Shown: piece by piece, positions 32,793 through 42,280 of the stretch
Position numbering within the stretch: position 1 is the stretch's first letter
How the letters are laid out: each line of letters begins with the position of its first letter
Assembly (NCBI RefSeq): GCF_001693385.1
Contig: NZ_CP016428.1
Location: 3,286,001 to 3,350,000 of the forward strand
Direction of reading: 5' to 3'
Length of the DNA stretch: 64,000 nucleotides
Source: Bradyrhizobium icense
Lineage (GTDB): Bacteria > Pseudomonadota > Alphaproteobacteria > Rhizobiales > Xanthobacteraceae
Made by a program: the position numbers and the translations under genes
Notes under the pieces: generated by a model
Seen by the model: the letters and a program-made list of their open reading frames with translations, nothing else
The model's database searches: none
What the model was told of the DNA's origin: nothing

Positions 32793-33737
32793 TCATCCGG
32801 CTTTCGGCTTGCCGCGCAGGCGCTCGACCCACTTGCGATAATGGGCGCGCGGGATGGTCATTGCGGCGACGCCCGCCATCACGAGGACGAGGCCGAGCGC
32901 CAGATTCGGCGGTACGGGTTCGCCGAGCAACAGCACCGACAGGCCGACGCCGATCGGGATGCGCAAGTAGCCCTGCGCATTGGTGGTCAGCGTGCCGAGC
33001 CGCGTCAGGCACATGTAGAACAGCATCAGCCCGAAGGCGCTCGAGAAGATGCCCATCGCGGCGGTGGCCACCAGCGCCTCGGCCGTCGGCCGCAAGGTCC
33101 AGGGATGATCGACGATCAGCGCGAGCGGCAGCAGCACGGTGCCGCCGAACAACAGCGAGCCGGCCGCGACCACCATCGGATCGTAGTCGGTCAGCTTGAG
33201 CCCGAAGATCGTGGCGCAGGCGAACGAGATGGTGGCGATCAGGATGACCGTTTCGGCAAAGAGGTTGCTGGAGAGCCCGCCGAGCGTATCGAGGCCAATG
33301 GTCACGGCCGTACCGGCCAGGCCCAGAATGGCGCCGATCAGCTTCAGCAGCGTCGCGGGCTCGTGCCGCGTGATGGCCCAGGTGATGAGGAAGGCGAAGA
33401 TCGGCGTGGTCGAGGCCAGCACGACGGTCGGCGCTGCCGCCACATATTGCTGCGCCCAGGTGATCATCAGGAACGGAATAGTCGAGTTGATGGTCTGCTG
33501 GAACGCAAACAGCTTCCAGGCCTTGCCGTCCGTCGGCAGCCGTAAGCCGCGGGCGCGCAGGATCACCAGCAGGAAGCCCGCCGCGATCAGCGAGCGCGCC
33601 GAGATGAAGGTGACCGGCGGGATCGAGCCGAGGCCGATCTTGGTCAGCGGATAGGTCGAACTCCAGCAGCACGCCAGCGCGAGCAGCAACGCATAGTCGC
33701 GCCAGCCGCGACGGGCCTGTGGCGCGTCAGGTGGCAA
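32793..33737 (-). CDS. DMT-superfamily (EamA) transporter
   Basis: A 314-residue membrane protein with ten predicted helices in two EamA repeats (about 14-140 and 160-295). Opening CCWSSTYPLTKIGLGSIPP and TTPIFAFLITW are typical of drug/metabolite exporters of the RhaT/YdcZ-like group. Substrate is unknown. Its start overlaps the end of the upstream thioesterase gene by 11 bp, implying translational coupling. Confidence 0.9.
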   Translation of the reverse strand: MPPDAPQARRGWRDYALLLALACCWSSTYPLTKIGLGSIPPVTFISARSLIAAGFLLVILRARGLRLPTDGKAWKLFAFQQTINSTIPFLMITWAQQYVAAAPTVVLASTTPIFAFLITWAITRHEPATLLKLIGAILGLAGTAVTIGLDTLGGLSSNLFAETVILIATISFACATIFGLKLTDYDPMVVAAGSLLFGGTVLLPLALIVDHPWTLRPTAEALVATAAMGIFSSAFGLMLFYMCLTRLGTLTTNAQGYLRIPIGVGLSVLLLGEPVPPNLALGLVLVMAGVAAMTIPRAHYRKWVERLRGKPKAG

Positions 33738-34215
33738 CGGCGGCGGTGCCGGCAGGCTTCTTCCACTTCACCCGCTTGATCGTCCCTGAGAAGGTGAACA
33801 GCGACCGCTCGCCCGATTTCAGCACGCCGCGCAGGAAGATCAGCGAGCCGCCGGCGCGGGTGATCTCACCCTCGCATTCGACCAGCTCGCCTTCGCGCGC
33901 GGCATCGAGAAACTCGCAGGCAAACGATACCGTCACGCCCGGCCCCTCAAGCACGGAAGAGGCGATCGCAAACAGGCAGTAGTCGGCGAACGACATGAAG
34001 CAGCCGCCATGGACGTTGCGCATGCCGTTGAGGTGTTTTTTCTCGACCCGGAACGCGCAGCGCACCTGGCCGTTTTCGTCCATTCGGTGCCAGAACGGGC
34101 CGTTATGGGTCTCGAAACTGTCGCGGGTCCAGGTCCGCCAGCCCGCAAATTCGCCCTCGGTTTCGACATGCAGATCGGGGCGGCGGTGAAATGCATTTTG
34201 GGGGAGTTCGTTCAC
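33727..34215 (-). CDS. PaaI-like hotdog thioesterase
   Basis: A 162-residue single-hotdog protein of the 4HBT/PaaI group. HLNGMRNVHGGCFMSFADYC is the family active-site region, where the helix following HGG holds the catalytic acidic residue (D in FADY). Such enzymes hydrolyse acyl-CoA thioesters. The start is GTG at 34215 with GAAGG upstream. It is co-transcribed with the DMT transporter that overlaps its end; no substrate is evident. Confidence 0.88.
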   Translation of the reverse strand: MNELPQNAFHRRPDLHVETEGEFAGWRTWTRDSFETHNGPFWHRMDENGQVRCAFRVEKKHLNGMRNVHGGCFMSFADYCLFAIASSVLEGPGVTVSFACEFLDAAREGELVECEGEITRAGGSLIFLRGVLKSGERSLFTFSGTIKRVKWKKPAGTAAVAT

Positions 34216-34376
34216 TAAAAATGACCTTCAATTCGATGTTTCAGCCCTTAAATCCGATCCGGGAACGATGTGCAAACGCCGATCCCGCAAGGCCCCCTTC
34301 GCAAAGCTCTGGACAGGGCGGAAATGCGCCATAAAAGGCCTTTTCGCATCCCCTTGATCTTCCTATTAAGGCACCC

Positions 34377-36584
34377 ATGAACGAGCCCCAGATCACCCCC
34401 GAACTCGTCGCCAGCCACGGGCTGAAGCCCGACGAGTATGAGCGCATCCTCAAGCTGATCGGGCGGGTGCCGACCTTCACCGAGCTCGGGATTTTCTCGG
34501 CGATGTGGAACGAGCACTGCTCGTACAAATCCTCGCGCATCCATCTGCGCGGCCTGCCGACCAAGGCGCCCTGGGTGATCCAGGGGCCCGGCGAGAACGC
34601 CGGCGTGATCGACATCGGGGACGGGCAGGCGGTCGTCTTCAAGATGGAGAGCCACAACCACCCGAGCTACATCGAGCCGTATCAGGGCGCGACCACCGGC
34701 GTCGGCGGCATTTTGCGCGACGTATTCACGATGGGCGCGCGGCCCATCGCTTGCCTCAATGCGCTTTCCTTCGGCGCGCCGGAGCACCCCAAGACGCGGC
34801 ATCTTGTTTCGGGCGTGGTGGCTGGCGTCGGCGGCTATGGCAATTCCTTTGGCGTGCCGACAGTCGGCGGGCAGGTGCGCTTCCACACCAGCTACGACGG
34901 CAACATCCTGGTCAACGCAATGGCGGTCGGTCTAGCCGAGACCGACAAGATTTTCTATGCGGCCGCCTCCGGCGTGAACATGCCGATCGTCTATCTCGGC
35001 TCCAAGACCGGGCGCGACGGCATTCACGGCGCCTCGATGGCCTCGGCCGAGTTCGACGACAATTCCGAGGAGAAGCGCCCGACCGTGCAGGTCGGCGATC
35101 CCTTCGCGGAAAAGCTGCTGCTGGAAGCCTGCCTCGAAATCATGGAAAAGGGCTGCGTCATCGCAATCCAGGACATGGGCGCGGCGGGCTTGACGTGTTC
35201 GGCGGTCGAGATGGGCGCCAAGGGCGATCTCGGCGTCGAACTCGATCTCAACGCGGTGCCGACCCGCGAAACCGGCATGAGCGCCTACGAGATGATGCTC
35301 TCGGAAAGCCAGGAGCGCATGCTCATGGTGCTCAAACCGGAGAAGGAGAAAGAGGCCGAGGCGATCTTCACAAAGTGGGGGCTCGATTTCGCCATCGTCG
35401 GCTACACCACGCCGACCAAACGCTTCGTGGTAAAGCACGGCGGCGACGTGATGGCCGATCTGCCGATCAAAGAGCTCGGCGACGAGGCGCCGGTCTATGA
35501 CCGGCCGCACGTCCCATCCGCAGCCTTGCCGATGGTGCAGGCGCGCGAGGTGACGGCGCCGATCGGCATTTCCGCGGCGCTGGAGAAGCTGATCGGCACG
35601 CCGGAGCTATGCTCGAAGCGCTGGGTCTGGGAGCAATACGACCACGTCATTCTGGGCAATACCGTGCAGCGTCCGGGCGGCGATGCCGCGGTGGTGCGCG
35701 TCGAGGACGGGCCGAAGGGGCTCGCGCTCACCGTCGACGTGACGCCGCGCTATTGCGAGGCCGATCCATTCGAAGGCGGCAAGCAGGCCGTCGCCGAAGC
35801 ATGGCGCAACATCACCGCGGTAGGCGGCCGCCCGCTCGCGATCACCGACAACCTCAATTTCGGCAATCCGGAACGGCCCGAAATCATGGGCCAGTTCGTC
35901 GGCTGCCTGAAGGGCATTTCGGAGGCTTGCCGCACGCTCGATTTCCCTGTCGTTTCGGGCAACGTCTCGCTCTACAACGAGACCAACGGCCGCGGCATTC
36001 TGCCGACGCCTTCGATCGGCGGCGTCGGTGTGCTCGACGACTTCACCAAGTCGGCAACGCTGGCTTTCAAGGCGGCCGGCGAAGCGATCCTCCTGATCGG
36101 CGATACGCAGGGCTGGCTCGGACAGTCGGTGTACTTGCGCGACATCTGCGGCCGCGAAGAAGGCGCGCCGCCGCCGGTCGATCTGGCCGCCGAAAAGCGC
36201 AACGGCGACGTAGTGCGCGGCATGATCCACGCCGGCACGGCGACCGCGGTGCATGACGTCTCCGACGGCGGCTTGCTGATCGCGCTGGCCGAGATGGCGA
36301 TTGCCAGTGGCATCGGCGCGCAGCTATTGGCGGCGCCGAACGCGATCGTGCCGCACGCTTACTGGTTCGGCGAGGACCAGGCACGCTACATCGTGACGGT
36401 GCCGGCGGCGGATGCCGGTCTCGTGCTGGCGAAGATGAAGGGCGCGGGCGTGCCGTGTGCACGGATCGGTACCACGGGCGGCGATGCGGTTGCGGTTGCC
36501 GACGACGCGCCGGTCGCGGTGGACGTGCTGAAAACGGCGTTCGAGCACTGGCTGCCTGCCTATATGAGCGGCAAGGCGGCGTAA
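34377..36584 (+). CDS. purL: FGAM synthase, PurL subunit
   Basis: PurL is the large ATP-using subunit of FGAM synthase, acting with PurS and PurQ. The 735-residue product is the short type that requires separate PurS and PurQ, matching the genes found upstream. Motifs include [34 protein letters not shown] and [16 protein letters not shown] precedes the start. In many relatives purL is followed by bolA and grxD; here several genes intervene. Confidence 0.98.
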   Translation: MNEPQITPELVASHGLKPDEYERILKLIGRVPTFTELGIFSAMWNEHCSYKSSRIHLRGLPTKAPWVIQGPGENAGVIDIGDGQAVVFKMESHNHPSYIEPYQGATTGVGGILRDVFTMGARPIACLNALSFGAPEHPKTRHLVSGVVAGVGGYGNSFGVPTVGGQVRFHTSYDGNILVNAMAVGLAETDKIFYAAASGVNMPIVYLGSKTGRDGIHGASMASAEFDDNSEEKRPTVQVGDPFAEKLLLEACLEIMEKGCVIAIQDMGAAGLTCSAVEMGAKGDLGVELDLNAVPTRETGMSAYEMMLSESQERMLMVLKPEKEKEAEAIFTKWGLDFAIVGYTTPTKRFVVKHGGDVMADLPIKELGDEAPVYDRPHVPSAALPMVQAREVTAPIGISAALEKLIGTPELCSKRWVWEQYDHVILGNTVQRPGGDAAVVRVEDGPKGLALTVDVTPRYCEADPFEGGKQAVAEAWRNITAVGGRPLAITDNLNFGNPERPEIMGQFVGCLKGISEACRTLDFPVVSGNVSLYNETNGRGILPTPSIGGVGVLDDFTKSATLAFKAAGEAILLIGDTQGWLGQSVYLRDICGREEGAPPPVDLAAEKRNGDVVRGMIHAGTATAVHDVSDGGLLIALAEMAIASGIGAQLLAAPNAIVPHAYWFGEDQARYIVTVPAADAGLVLAKMKGAGVPCARIGTTGGDAVAVADDAPVAVDVLKTAFEHWLPAYMSGKAA

Positions 36585-36592
36585 CAGTTTGT

Positions 36593-36718
36593 CGTCATTC
36601 CGGGATGGTCCGAAGGACCAGACCTCAGATGCGCAATTGCGCATCGGGGAATCTCGAGATTCTCAGGTGCGCAATTGTGCATCATAGTTCGATGCTACGC
36701 ATCGCCCCGGAACGACGG
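36593..36718. repeat. Palindromic repeat, CGTCATTCCGGGATGG family, copy 2
   Basis: Begins CGTCATTCCGGGATGG, contains GGTCCGAAGGACC, GATGCGCAATTGCGCATC and GAATCTCGAGATTC palindromes and ends CCCCGGAACGACG. It fills the gap between the convergent purL and acyltransferase genes. Confidence 0.85.
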
Positions 36719-36726
36719 CGTGGCGC

Positions 36727-37911
36727 TCACAGTACCTTGCTCGCGCCCGGGATCTGCCGCAACGCTCGCGTCAGCGCCCAGCTCGCCGCGACTGTCAGCA
36801 CGAACCCGATCGTGACCTTGACGACCGCTGGCAGGTCATAGTCGAACAGCCAGTATTGCAGCCAAAGCGCGATCGGGTAGTGCACCAGGAACATGCCGTA
36901 GGCGTCCGACTGCATCGGGTCGAGTAGCCTGGCTGAGCCTGATTGCCTGAACCTCTGGAAAAAGGCCAGGATCAGAAACATGATGGCCACGCTGAAGACG
37001 GTGAAGCAGATGGCATAGAGCGCTTCATACCAGTCCGGCAGCGGCGACGGATTTCCCAGTATTTGGCGCTTGATGAAGATCAGCACCCACAAGAGGCAAT
37101 ACGGAACGATCGCCAGCACCATCCAGTCCCAGCTCACTTTCGCCATCCGTCCGTCTGCCGAGAGCAGCCCGCGATCCATTTGTGCGACGCCGATGCCGGC
37201 ACCGAAAAAGAAATAGCTCGCATAGAGCATCACGCGCCCGTGCTGCACCGAGAACGGCCCGAACTCGAACCAACTGCTATGTCCGTAGTGAACCAGCCCG
37301 GGAATGTAGAACGCAGCGGTGACAGCAAGCATGACCGCGAAGAAAACTGCGGGGCGGCGACGACCGTGCAGCGAGAGGCGGTTGATCGGATCGAGCAGGT
37401 TGGGTGACAGCCGATACAAGATGCAGGCCACCACGTCGAAACTGAGCAGGACCCAAAGGAACCAGATCGGCCCGCTCGGCCAGGGGCCCTTCGTAATCAT
37501 ATTCCACCAGTATTCCGAAAAGCCGATCTCGGGATGGTGCCGCAGTGAGATGGCGTAATAGGCGAGCGGAATGACCGTGAAGGCGCAGATCACGAAGGGT
37601 AAGCCAAGCCGAAGCAGGCGATCTGCCAAATAGCTCAGCGGTCCCTTCCGGGCGATACCAGACCAGGCGAACAGTCCCGACAGGAAAAAGAACATCGCCA
37701 TGAAGAAACTGTCGGTGGCGAGCACGATCATATCGAAGCCGAAGAAGTACTTCGGATCGGTATGACCGAAATAGGTATAGGGGATGACGGCATGGTGGAG
37801 CAGCACCACCAACGTCAGGAAGGTGCGGGCGCGATCGAGCGAAAGGTTTCGCGATTTGGCCTTGGGCTCTGCGCCCACGTCGGCATGCCCCACGGCGGAA
37901 ATCGATGTCAT
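36727..37911 (-). CDS. Acyltransferase family 3 membrane protein
   Basis: A 394-residue membrane protein of the acyltransferase 3 family (OpgC/OafA-like). About ten hydrophobic helices are visible; the conserved N-terminal pattern is SLDRARTFLTLVVLLHHAVI with the catalytic-type His at LLHHAV, then FFLSGLFAW. Members transfer acyl or succinyl groups to surface or periplasmic glucans and polysaccharides. GAGG precedes the ATG. With beta-glucan enzymes elsewhere in the window, glucan decoration is possible, but the substrate is unknown. Confidence 0.9.
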   Translation of the reverse strand: MTSISAVGHADVGAEPKAKSRNLSLDRARTFLTLVVLLHHAVIPYTYFGHTDPKYFFGFDMIVLATDSFFMAMFFFLSGLFAWSGIARKGPLSYLADRLLRLGLPFVICAFTVIPLAYYAISLRHHPEIGFSEYWWNMITKGPWPSGPIWFLWVLLSFDVVACILYRLSPNLLDPINRLSLHGRRRPAVFFAVMLAVTAAFYIPGLVHYGHSSWFEFGPFSVQHGRVMLYASYFFFGAGIGVAQMDRGLLSADGRMAKVSWDWMVLAIVPYCLLWVLIFIKRQILGNPSPLPDWYEALYAICFTVFSVAIMFLILAFFQRFRQSGSARLLDPMQSDAYGMFLVHYPIALWLQYWLFDYDLPAVVKVTIGFVLTVAASWALTRALRQIPGASKVL

Positions 37912-38100
37912 GCGCGCCTCCCAGCCAGGCTATGTAGTCAAATGTTGCAGCGGGGAACCTGATTCAGCAAGGCCGAATTGTGCCGGACAACTCTGCCTCG
38001 TCGCGCCGGGTTGCTGCGGAACCCGTGACGCAACCCGCGGTTAGAACGAGTGGATGGATTGGCCGCCATTGGCGCGGCCATGGAGGTCCCGGAGCACGCA

Positions 38101-38274
38101 ATGACAATCCTCAAGTGGGCGCTGATCTTCTTTCTGGTGTCCATCGTCGCAGGCATTCTCGGCTTCACCGGCATTTCGGAAGCCTCTGCCGACATCGCCC
38201 GCTTCCTGTTCTATGTCTTCGTGGTGATCTTCCTGGTTCTGCTCATCCTTGGGCTGACGATATTCAGGGCGTAG
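38101..38274 (+). CDS. DUF1328 small membrane protein
   Basis: A 57-residue protein of family DUF1328 (YtjA-like), with two hydrophobic helices (about 5-22 and 30-53) and the conserved [20 protein letters not shown] between them. Function is unknown, and members are often associated with stress. GGAG lies before the ATG at 38101. It is monocistronic and followed by a repeat. Confidence 0.9.
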   Translation: MTILKWALIFFLVSIVAGILGFTGISEASADIARFLFYVFVVIFLVLLILGLTIFRA

Positions 38275-38282
38275 CTCTACGT

Positions 38283-38406
38283 CGTCATTCCGGGATGGCG
38301 CAACGCGCCAGACCTCAGGAGTGCAATTGCACCCCGGGGAATCCTGGGATTCTCAGGGGCGCAAGGGCGCCCCATAGTTCGCGCTTCGCATCGCCCCGGA
38401 ATGACG
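38283..38406. repeat. Palindromic repeat, CGTCATTCCGGGATGG family, copy 3
   Basis: Begins CGTCATTCCGGGATGG and ends CCCCGGAATGACG, with GGAATCCTGGGATTC and GGGGCGCAAGGGCGCCCC inside. It lies between the convergent DUF1328 and DUF427 genes, as the other two copies do between converging genes. Confidence 0.85.
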
Positions 38407-38416
38407 TTCTTCTTTA

Positions 38417-38776
38417 TTACGCCACTTCCTCGACCGTCACCTTGTCCGGATAGAACGCCAGCCGGCCGGCGATCTCGGCCATGGCCGGGAAGGGCGTCTC
38501 GTAGGTCCAGATCGAATTTTCGAGGTTCTTGCCCTTGGCGTTGATGCTGAAATAGTTCGCGTCCCCCTTGTACGGACAATGGGTGGTCCGCTCGGTGCGG
38601 GACAATAACGCCATATTGGCGTCCTCGCGCGGGACATATTGCACCGCCGGATAGCTGGCCTCCTTGAGGATCAGCGCGCGGGTGGTATCGGCAATGACCA
38701 CGCCATTTGCCGAGACCCGGACGCGCTTGGGGTTTGCCGTAATCGTGATCGGATGGTCGGGACCAGGCAATTTCAT
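38417..38776 (-). CDS. DUF427 protein
   Basis: A 119-residue protein of the DUF427 family, a small beta-rich fold of unknown function found in bacteria and fungi. Family motifs are RVRVSANGVVIADTTRAL, YPAVQYVPRED and THCPYKGDANYFSI, with TYETPFPAMAEIAGRLAFYP at the end. GAGG precedes the start. It is monocistronic. Confidence 0.92.
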   Translation of the reverse strand: MKLPGPDHPITITANPKRVRVSANGVVIADTTRALILKEASYPAVQYVPREDANMALLSRTERTTHCPYKGDANYFSINAKGKNLENSIWTYETPFPAMAEIAGRLAFYPDKVTVEEVA

Positions 38777-38960
38777 GATTTTGAGCCTCTTTTTAGGTCA
38801 GCCCGAAATGATCGGGCGCGACGCGATCTCGCGGTGTCAAACGGTTCGGCCGGGAATATAGTGCCGCCAGGCGTGACCTAGAAGAGCGTACGCGCTAGGT
38901 TCGGCCGTCACGGTCGCGCGAGCCGGCCGTGATTCGAAACACCTGAGGAGACATGCTGGA

Positions 38961-39215
38961 ATGCCGATGGATGCCCACGATATCGAGTCGATGATCAAGG
39001 CAGCTATCCCCGATGCCGAGGTGACGATCCGCGATCTCGCGGGCGATGGCGATCACTACGCCGCGACCGTGATCTCGGAGTCCTTCCGTGGCAAGTCGCG
39101 CGTGCAGCAGCACCAGATCGTCTACCAGTCGCTCAAGGGGCAGATGGGCGGCTTGCTGCATGCGCTGGCGCTGCAGACCGGCGTACCTGGCGGACCGGGA
39201 GTACCTGACAGCTAG
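38961..39215 (+). CDS. BolA-family protein (IbaG/BolA2-like)
   Basis: An 84-residue BolA-fold protein. It has the invariant SESFRGKSRVQQHQIVYQSL region, where the helix and His coordinate a shared [2Fe-2S] cluster with a CGFS glutaredoxin. The partner, grxD, lies at 43825. Such pairs handle iron-sulfur transfer and iron sensing. In relatives this gene normally sits directly before grxD, but here about 4.6 kb separates them. Starts at 38961 or 38967 are both possible. Confidence 0.92.
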   Translation: MPMDAHDIESMIKAAIPDAEVTIRDLAGDGDHYAATVISESFRGKSRVQQHQIVYQSLKGQMGGLLHALALQTGVPGGPGVPDS

Positions 39216-39236
39216 TCCCGGCCGGCGGGGGCATCG

Positions 39237-40416
39237 ATGACGGAGAACGCACACGGCGCGCTGTTTCGCCCGATCGTGCCGCACCAGCATAGCCGCGTCA
39301 CTTACGCAGAGCTGTTCTTCGACCTCGTCTTCGTCTTTGCGATCACGCAAATATCGCACACGCTGCTGGCTCACTTTACGCCGCTGGGTGCGTTGCAGGT
39401 CACGCTGCTGTTTCTCGCGGTCTGGTGGGTATGGGTCTTCACTACCTGGATCACCAACTGGCTCAATCCCGAAAAGACTCCGGTCCGTCTCCTGCTGTTC
39501 GCGATGATGCTGGGCGGGCTGGTGCTATCGACCTCGATTCCAAAGGCGTTTGACGAGCGCGGCCTGTGGTTTGCCATCGCCTACGCGTCGATGCAGGTCG
39601 GCAAGACGATATTTCTCTGGTTATCGACGCCGCCCTCGCGCCCGCGGACACGCCTGAATGCCATCCGGATCGCCGCCTGGCTCTCGGTGTCGGCCATCTT
39701 CTGGATCGCCGGCGGGATAGTCGAAGGCCAGTGGCGGTTGGCGCTATGGGCCGCCGCGCTTGTCATCGAATATGTTTCGCCGGCGGTGCGGTTCTGGATT
39801 CCCCGCCACGGCGCGTCCTCGGTCGCCGACTGGATGATCGAAGGCGGTCATATGGCGGAGCGCTGCGGGCTGTTCATCATCATTACGCTCGGCGAATCCA
39901 TCGTCGTCATCGGCGCGACTTTTGCCGAACTCGCCTGGACCACCGAAAACGTCCTGGCGTTCGTCTCGGCCCTGGTCGGCAGCATCGCGATGTGGTGGAT
40001 CTATTTCCACCCTTGGTGCCAAGGCCGGCTCCGAGCAGCTTTCAAAATCGAGCGAGCCGGGAAGGCTGGCGCGGCTGGCCTATACCTATCTGCACCTGCC
40101 GATCGTGGCCGGCATCATCGTCGCGGCGGTGGCGGACGAACTCGTGCTGAAACACCCGGGCGGACATTCCGACCTGAAGACGGTAACGAGTGCGATCGGC
40201 GGCCCCTTGCTGTTTCTGTTCGGGACCATCCTGTTCAAGTTGAGCTTCCGCGGCTTCCTTCAGCTCTCGCACGGCGCGGGCATCATCACGCTTTGCGTGC
40301 TCGCCTGGTTCGCAAGCGAGCTGTCGCCGTTGATGCTATCGATCCTGACCACCGCGATCATGATCGCGGTCGCGGTGTGGGAATCGGTCTCGCTGCGGTC
40401 CGATCCGGCGGGATAG
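39237..40416 (+). pseudogene. Low-temperature-requirement A (LtrA) membrane protein, frameshifted
   Basis: The frame from 39237 gives an LtrA-family protein (HSRVTYAELFFDLVFVFAIT, HMAERCGLFIIITLGESIVV) up to WWIYFHP at about 40010. From there the family sequence continues in another frame: LGAKAGSEQ, LARLAYTYLHLPIVAGIIV and ADELVLKHPGG to the stop at 40416. Removing one C from the CCC at 40010-40012 restores YFHLGAKAGS, as in the family. So it is either a recent single-base pseudogene or an assembly error in a run of Cs. Function of LtrA proteins is poorly known. Confidence 0.85.
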
Positions 40417-40421
40417 CGCCC

Positions 40422-40661
40422 TTAGTCCAGCCTGGGCCTTCTCACCGGCATCAATTGCGGCGAGTTGTGCTGATCGACGACATTTCTGAGAACGAGATTT
40501 GACAGTTGGACGACGAGAGCGCGGAGCCTCGCATTTTCCTCGCGAAGTGCCACCCGCTCGGTGTCTGCTCCTTCGTCCCAGCCGGTGTCCGTGTCATTGT
40601 GAACAGACGACGATGCCGAACGTTGCTTGCGGTTGCTGGACGCTGGATATGCGTTGCCCAT
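40422..40661 (-). CDS. Small hypothetical protein with coiled coil
   Basis: A 79-residue protein. The first 35 residues are polar and probably disordered; residues 37-65 (REENARLRALVVQLSNLVLR) form a short leucine-zipper-like coiled coil. No named family is recognised, although similar small proteins occur in Bradyrhizobium. AGGGGA lies before the ATG at 40661. It is convergent with the ltrA gene, and its stop is 6 bp from the ltrA stop. Confidence 0.6.
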   Translation of the reverse strand: MGNAYPASSNRKQRSASSSVHNDTDTGWDEGADTERVALREENARLRALVVQLSNLVLRNVVDQHNSPQLMPVRRPRLD

Positions 40662-40938
40662 GACTGATATCCCCTGGCACGAACTCACCCCAAGCCATGC
40701 TGCCGCGGAGGCTCGGCTGAGTCCGCGTCAAAAATTGGACATTTCGAAGGGGAAACGACAGCGCAGATGGACCGTTTTGCGGGCGGGGTAATAAAGATGA
40801 ATACTTGTTAAGAAGTTTGGTTATACTGAGCCCGGACAAGGTGTGGGGACGCGCGGCGGCGTAAGCACCTTTCCATCAAACCTTGACCAGCGCGATCACT
40901 CAGTGCCCACGGGGGTGCCGTGGTGGGAATACGCGCCT

Positions 40939-41238
40939 ATGAAACAGAGCGAAGCAAGAGTACGGATTATTGAAGAGTGGGACCGCTGGATATTGACGCG
41001 GGCGATCGAGCCGGACGGACCGACTGGAAAAGACTCGTTGAAATTTTTCCACGAAATGCAGGACGCAGGATCTCCGCTGCTGGATTTCCAGTCCCGCGGA
41101 CAGGACAAGTGGCGGATCATTCACGCGTGGCTGTTGGGTGCAGACCGGTTGTCCGACGACTGGATATCTGTCGCCCCCCGCATTGCGCCAACGCGCAGAC
41201 CGCGGCCGGACCGCAGGCGGTCCGTCTGCAAGACGTGA
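40939..41238 (+). CDS. Small hypothetical protein
   Basis: About 99 residues starting MKQSEARVRIIEEWDRWI, with conserved-looking LKFFHEMQDAGSPLLDFQSR and WRIIHAWLLGADRLSD. No domain is recognised. The C-terminus is Arg/Pro-rich. The start is chosen at the ATG where the helical sequence begins; the open frame extends upstream to 40843 without ribosome site. Convergent with egtD. Confidence 0.55.
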   Translation: MKQSEARVRIIEEWDRWILTRAIEPDGPTGKDSLKFFHEMQDAGSPLLDFQSRGQDKWRIIHAWLLGADRLSDDWISVAPRIAPTRRPRPDRRRSVCKT

Positions 41239-41260
41239 GCAGCAAGCCCGCGACCAATTT

Positions 41261-42232
41261 TCAGGCTGACGCCATCAGCGCGTGAACCGAAAACATCTGG
41301 TCGCGGTCGGTCCAGGATTCCCGCACCGACCAACCCGACTCGCGCGCCAACACGGTGAAGCGGTCGAGACTGTATTTGTAGCTCGACTCGGTGTGGATGC
41401 TCTCGCCGGGACGGAATGAAAAATTCCGTCCCAGGATGCGCACGCTCTGCGCCTTCTTGGAAATCAGATGCATCTCGATGCGATGCCGCTCGCGATTGTA
41501 GATCGAGCGGTGCATGAAGGCGGAGACGTCGAAATTGCCGCCGAGTTCGCGGTTGATGCGGACCAGAACGTTGAGATTGAACCGCGCGGTGACGCCGGCA
41601 GCGTCGTTATAGGCGTCGTACAGCACCCGCTCGTTCTTCTCGAGGTCGACGCCGATGATCATCTGTGCGTCTTCGCCGAGAATATCGCGCGCGCTGCGCA
41701 GGAAGGCGCGCGCCTCGTGCGGCTCGAAGTTGCCGAGCGTCGATCCCGGGAAGAATCCGACCTTGGGCATGTCGGCGATTTCGGCCGGCAGCTCGAATGG
41801 CGCGGTGAAATCGGCGGCAACCGGGTAAACGCCGAGATCGGGAAAATCCTCGCGCAAGCCGCTGGCCTGCGCATTCAGGAAATCACCCGAAATATCGACC
41901 GGGACGTAGGCGGAAAAATCGCAGCGCTCCAATAGCAGGCGGACCTTGGTGGTCGCGCCGGCGCCGAATTCGACCAGGGCCGCACCCTTCGGAATGAGTG
42001 CGGCGATTTCGTCGCCGCGGCTGCGCAGGATGCCGAGCTCGGTGCGGGTCGGGTAATATTCCGGCAGCACCGTGATCTGCTCGAACAGCTCCGAGCCTGC
42101 GGCGTCGTAGAAATATTTCGGCGACAGGCGCTTGGGGAATTGCGAGAGGTTGCCGATCACATCGCCGGCAAAGGCGGACGTCTGCTCGTCGAACGGGAGC
42201 GTGTGGGCCAAAGCGGCGGCATGCACATTCAT
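41261..42232 (-). CDS. egtD: L-histidine N-alpha-methyltransferase
   Basis: EgtD trimethylates histidine to hercynine, the first step of ergothioneine synthesis. The 323-residue product has the family motifs LSPKYFYDAAGSELFEQIT, LPEYYPTRTELGIL, VEFGAGATTKVRLLL and FFPGSTLGNFEPHEARAFL. GGAGAG precedes the ATG. It is 48 bp downstream of egtB and co-transcribed. No egtA, egtC or egtE gene is adjacent; many proteobacteria need only EgtB and EgtD plus a lyase elsewhere. Confidence 0.95.
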   Translation of the reverse strand: MNVHAAALAHTLPFDEQTSAFAGDVIGNLSQFPKRLSPKYFYDAAGSELFEQITVLPEYYPTRTELGILRSRGDEIAALIPKGAALVEFGAGATTKVRLLLERCDFSAYVPVDISGDFLNAQASGLREDFPDLGVYPVAADFTAPFELPAEIADMPKVGFFPGSTLGNFEPHEARAFLRSARDILGEDAQMIIGVDLEKNERVLYDAYNDAAGVTARFNLNVLVRINRELGGNFDVSAFMHRSIYNRERHRIEMHLISKKAQSVRILGRNFSFRPGESIHTESSYKYSLDRFTVLARESGWSVRESWTDRDQMFSVHALMASA

Positions 42233-42280
42233 GATACTCTCCTGAACGCGCTTTCCGGCGCGCTTCGATGATCGAAAATG

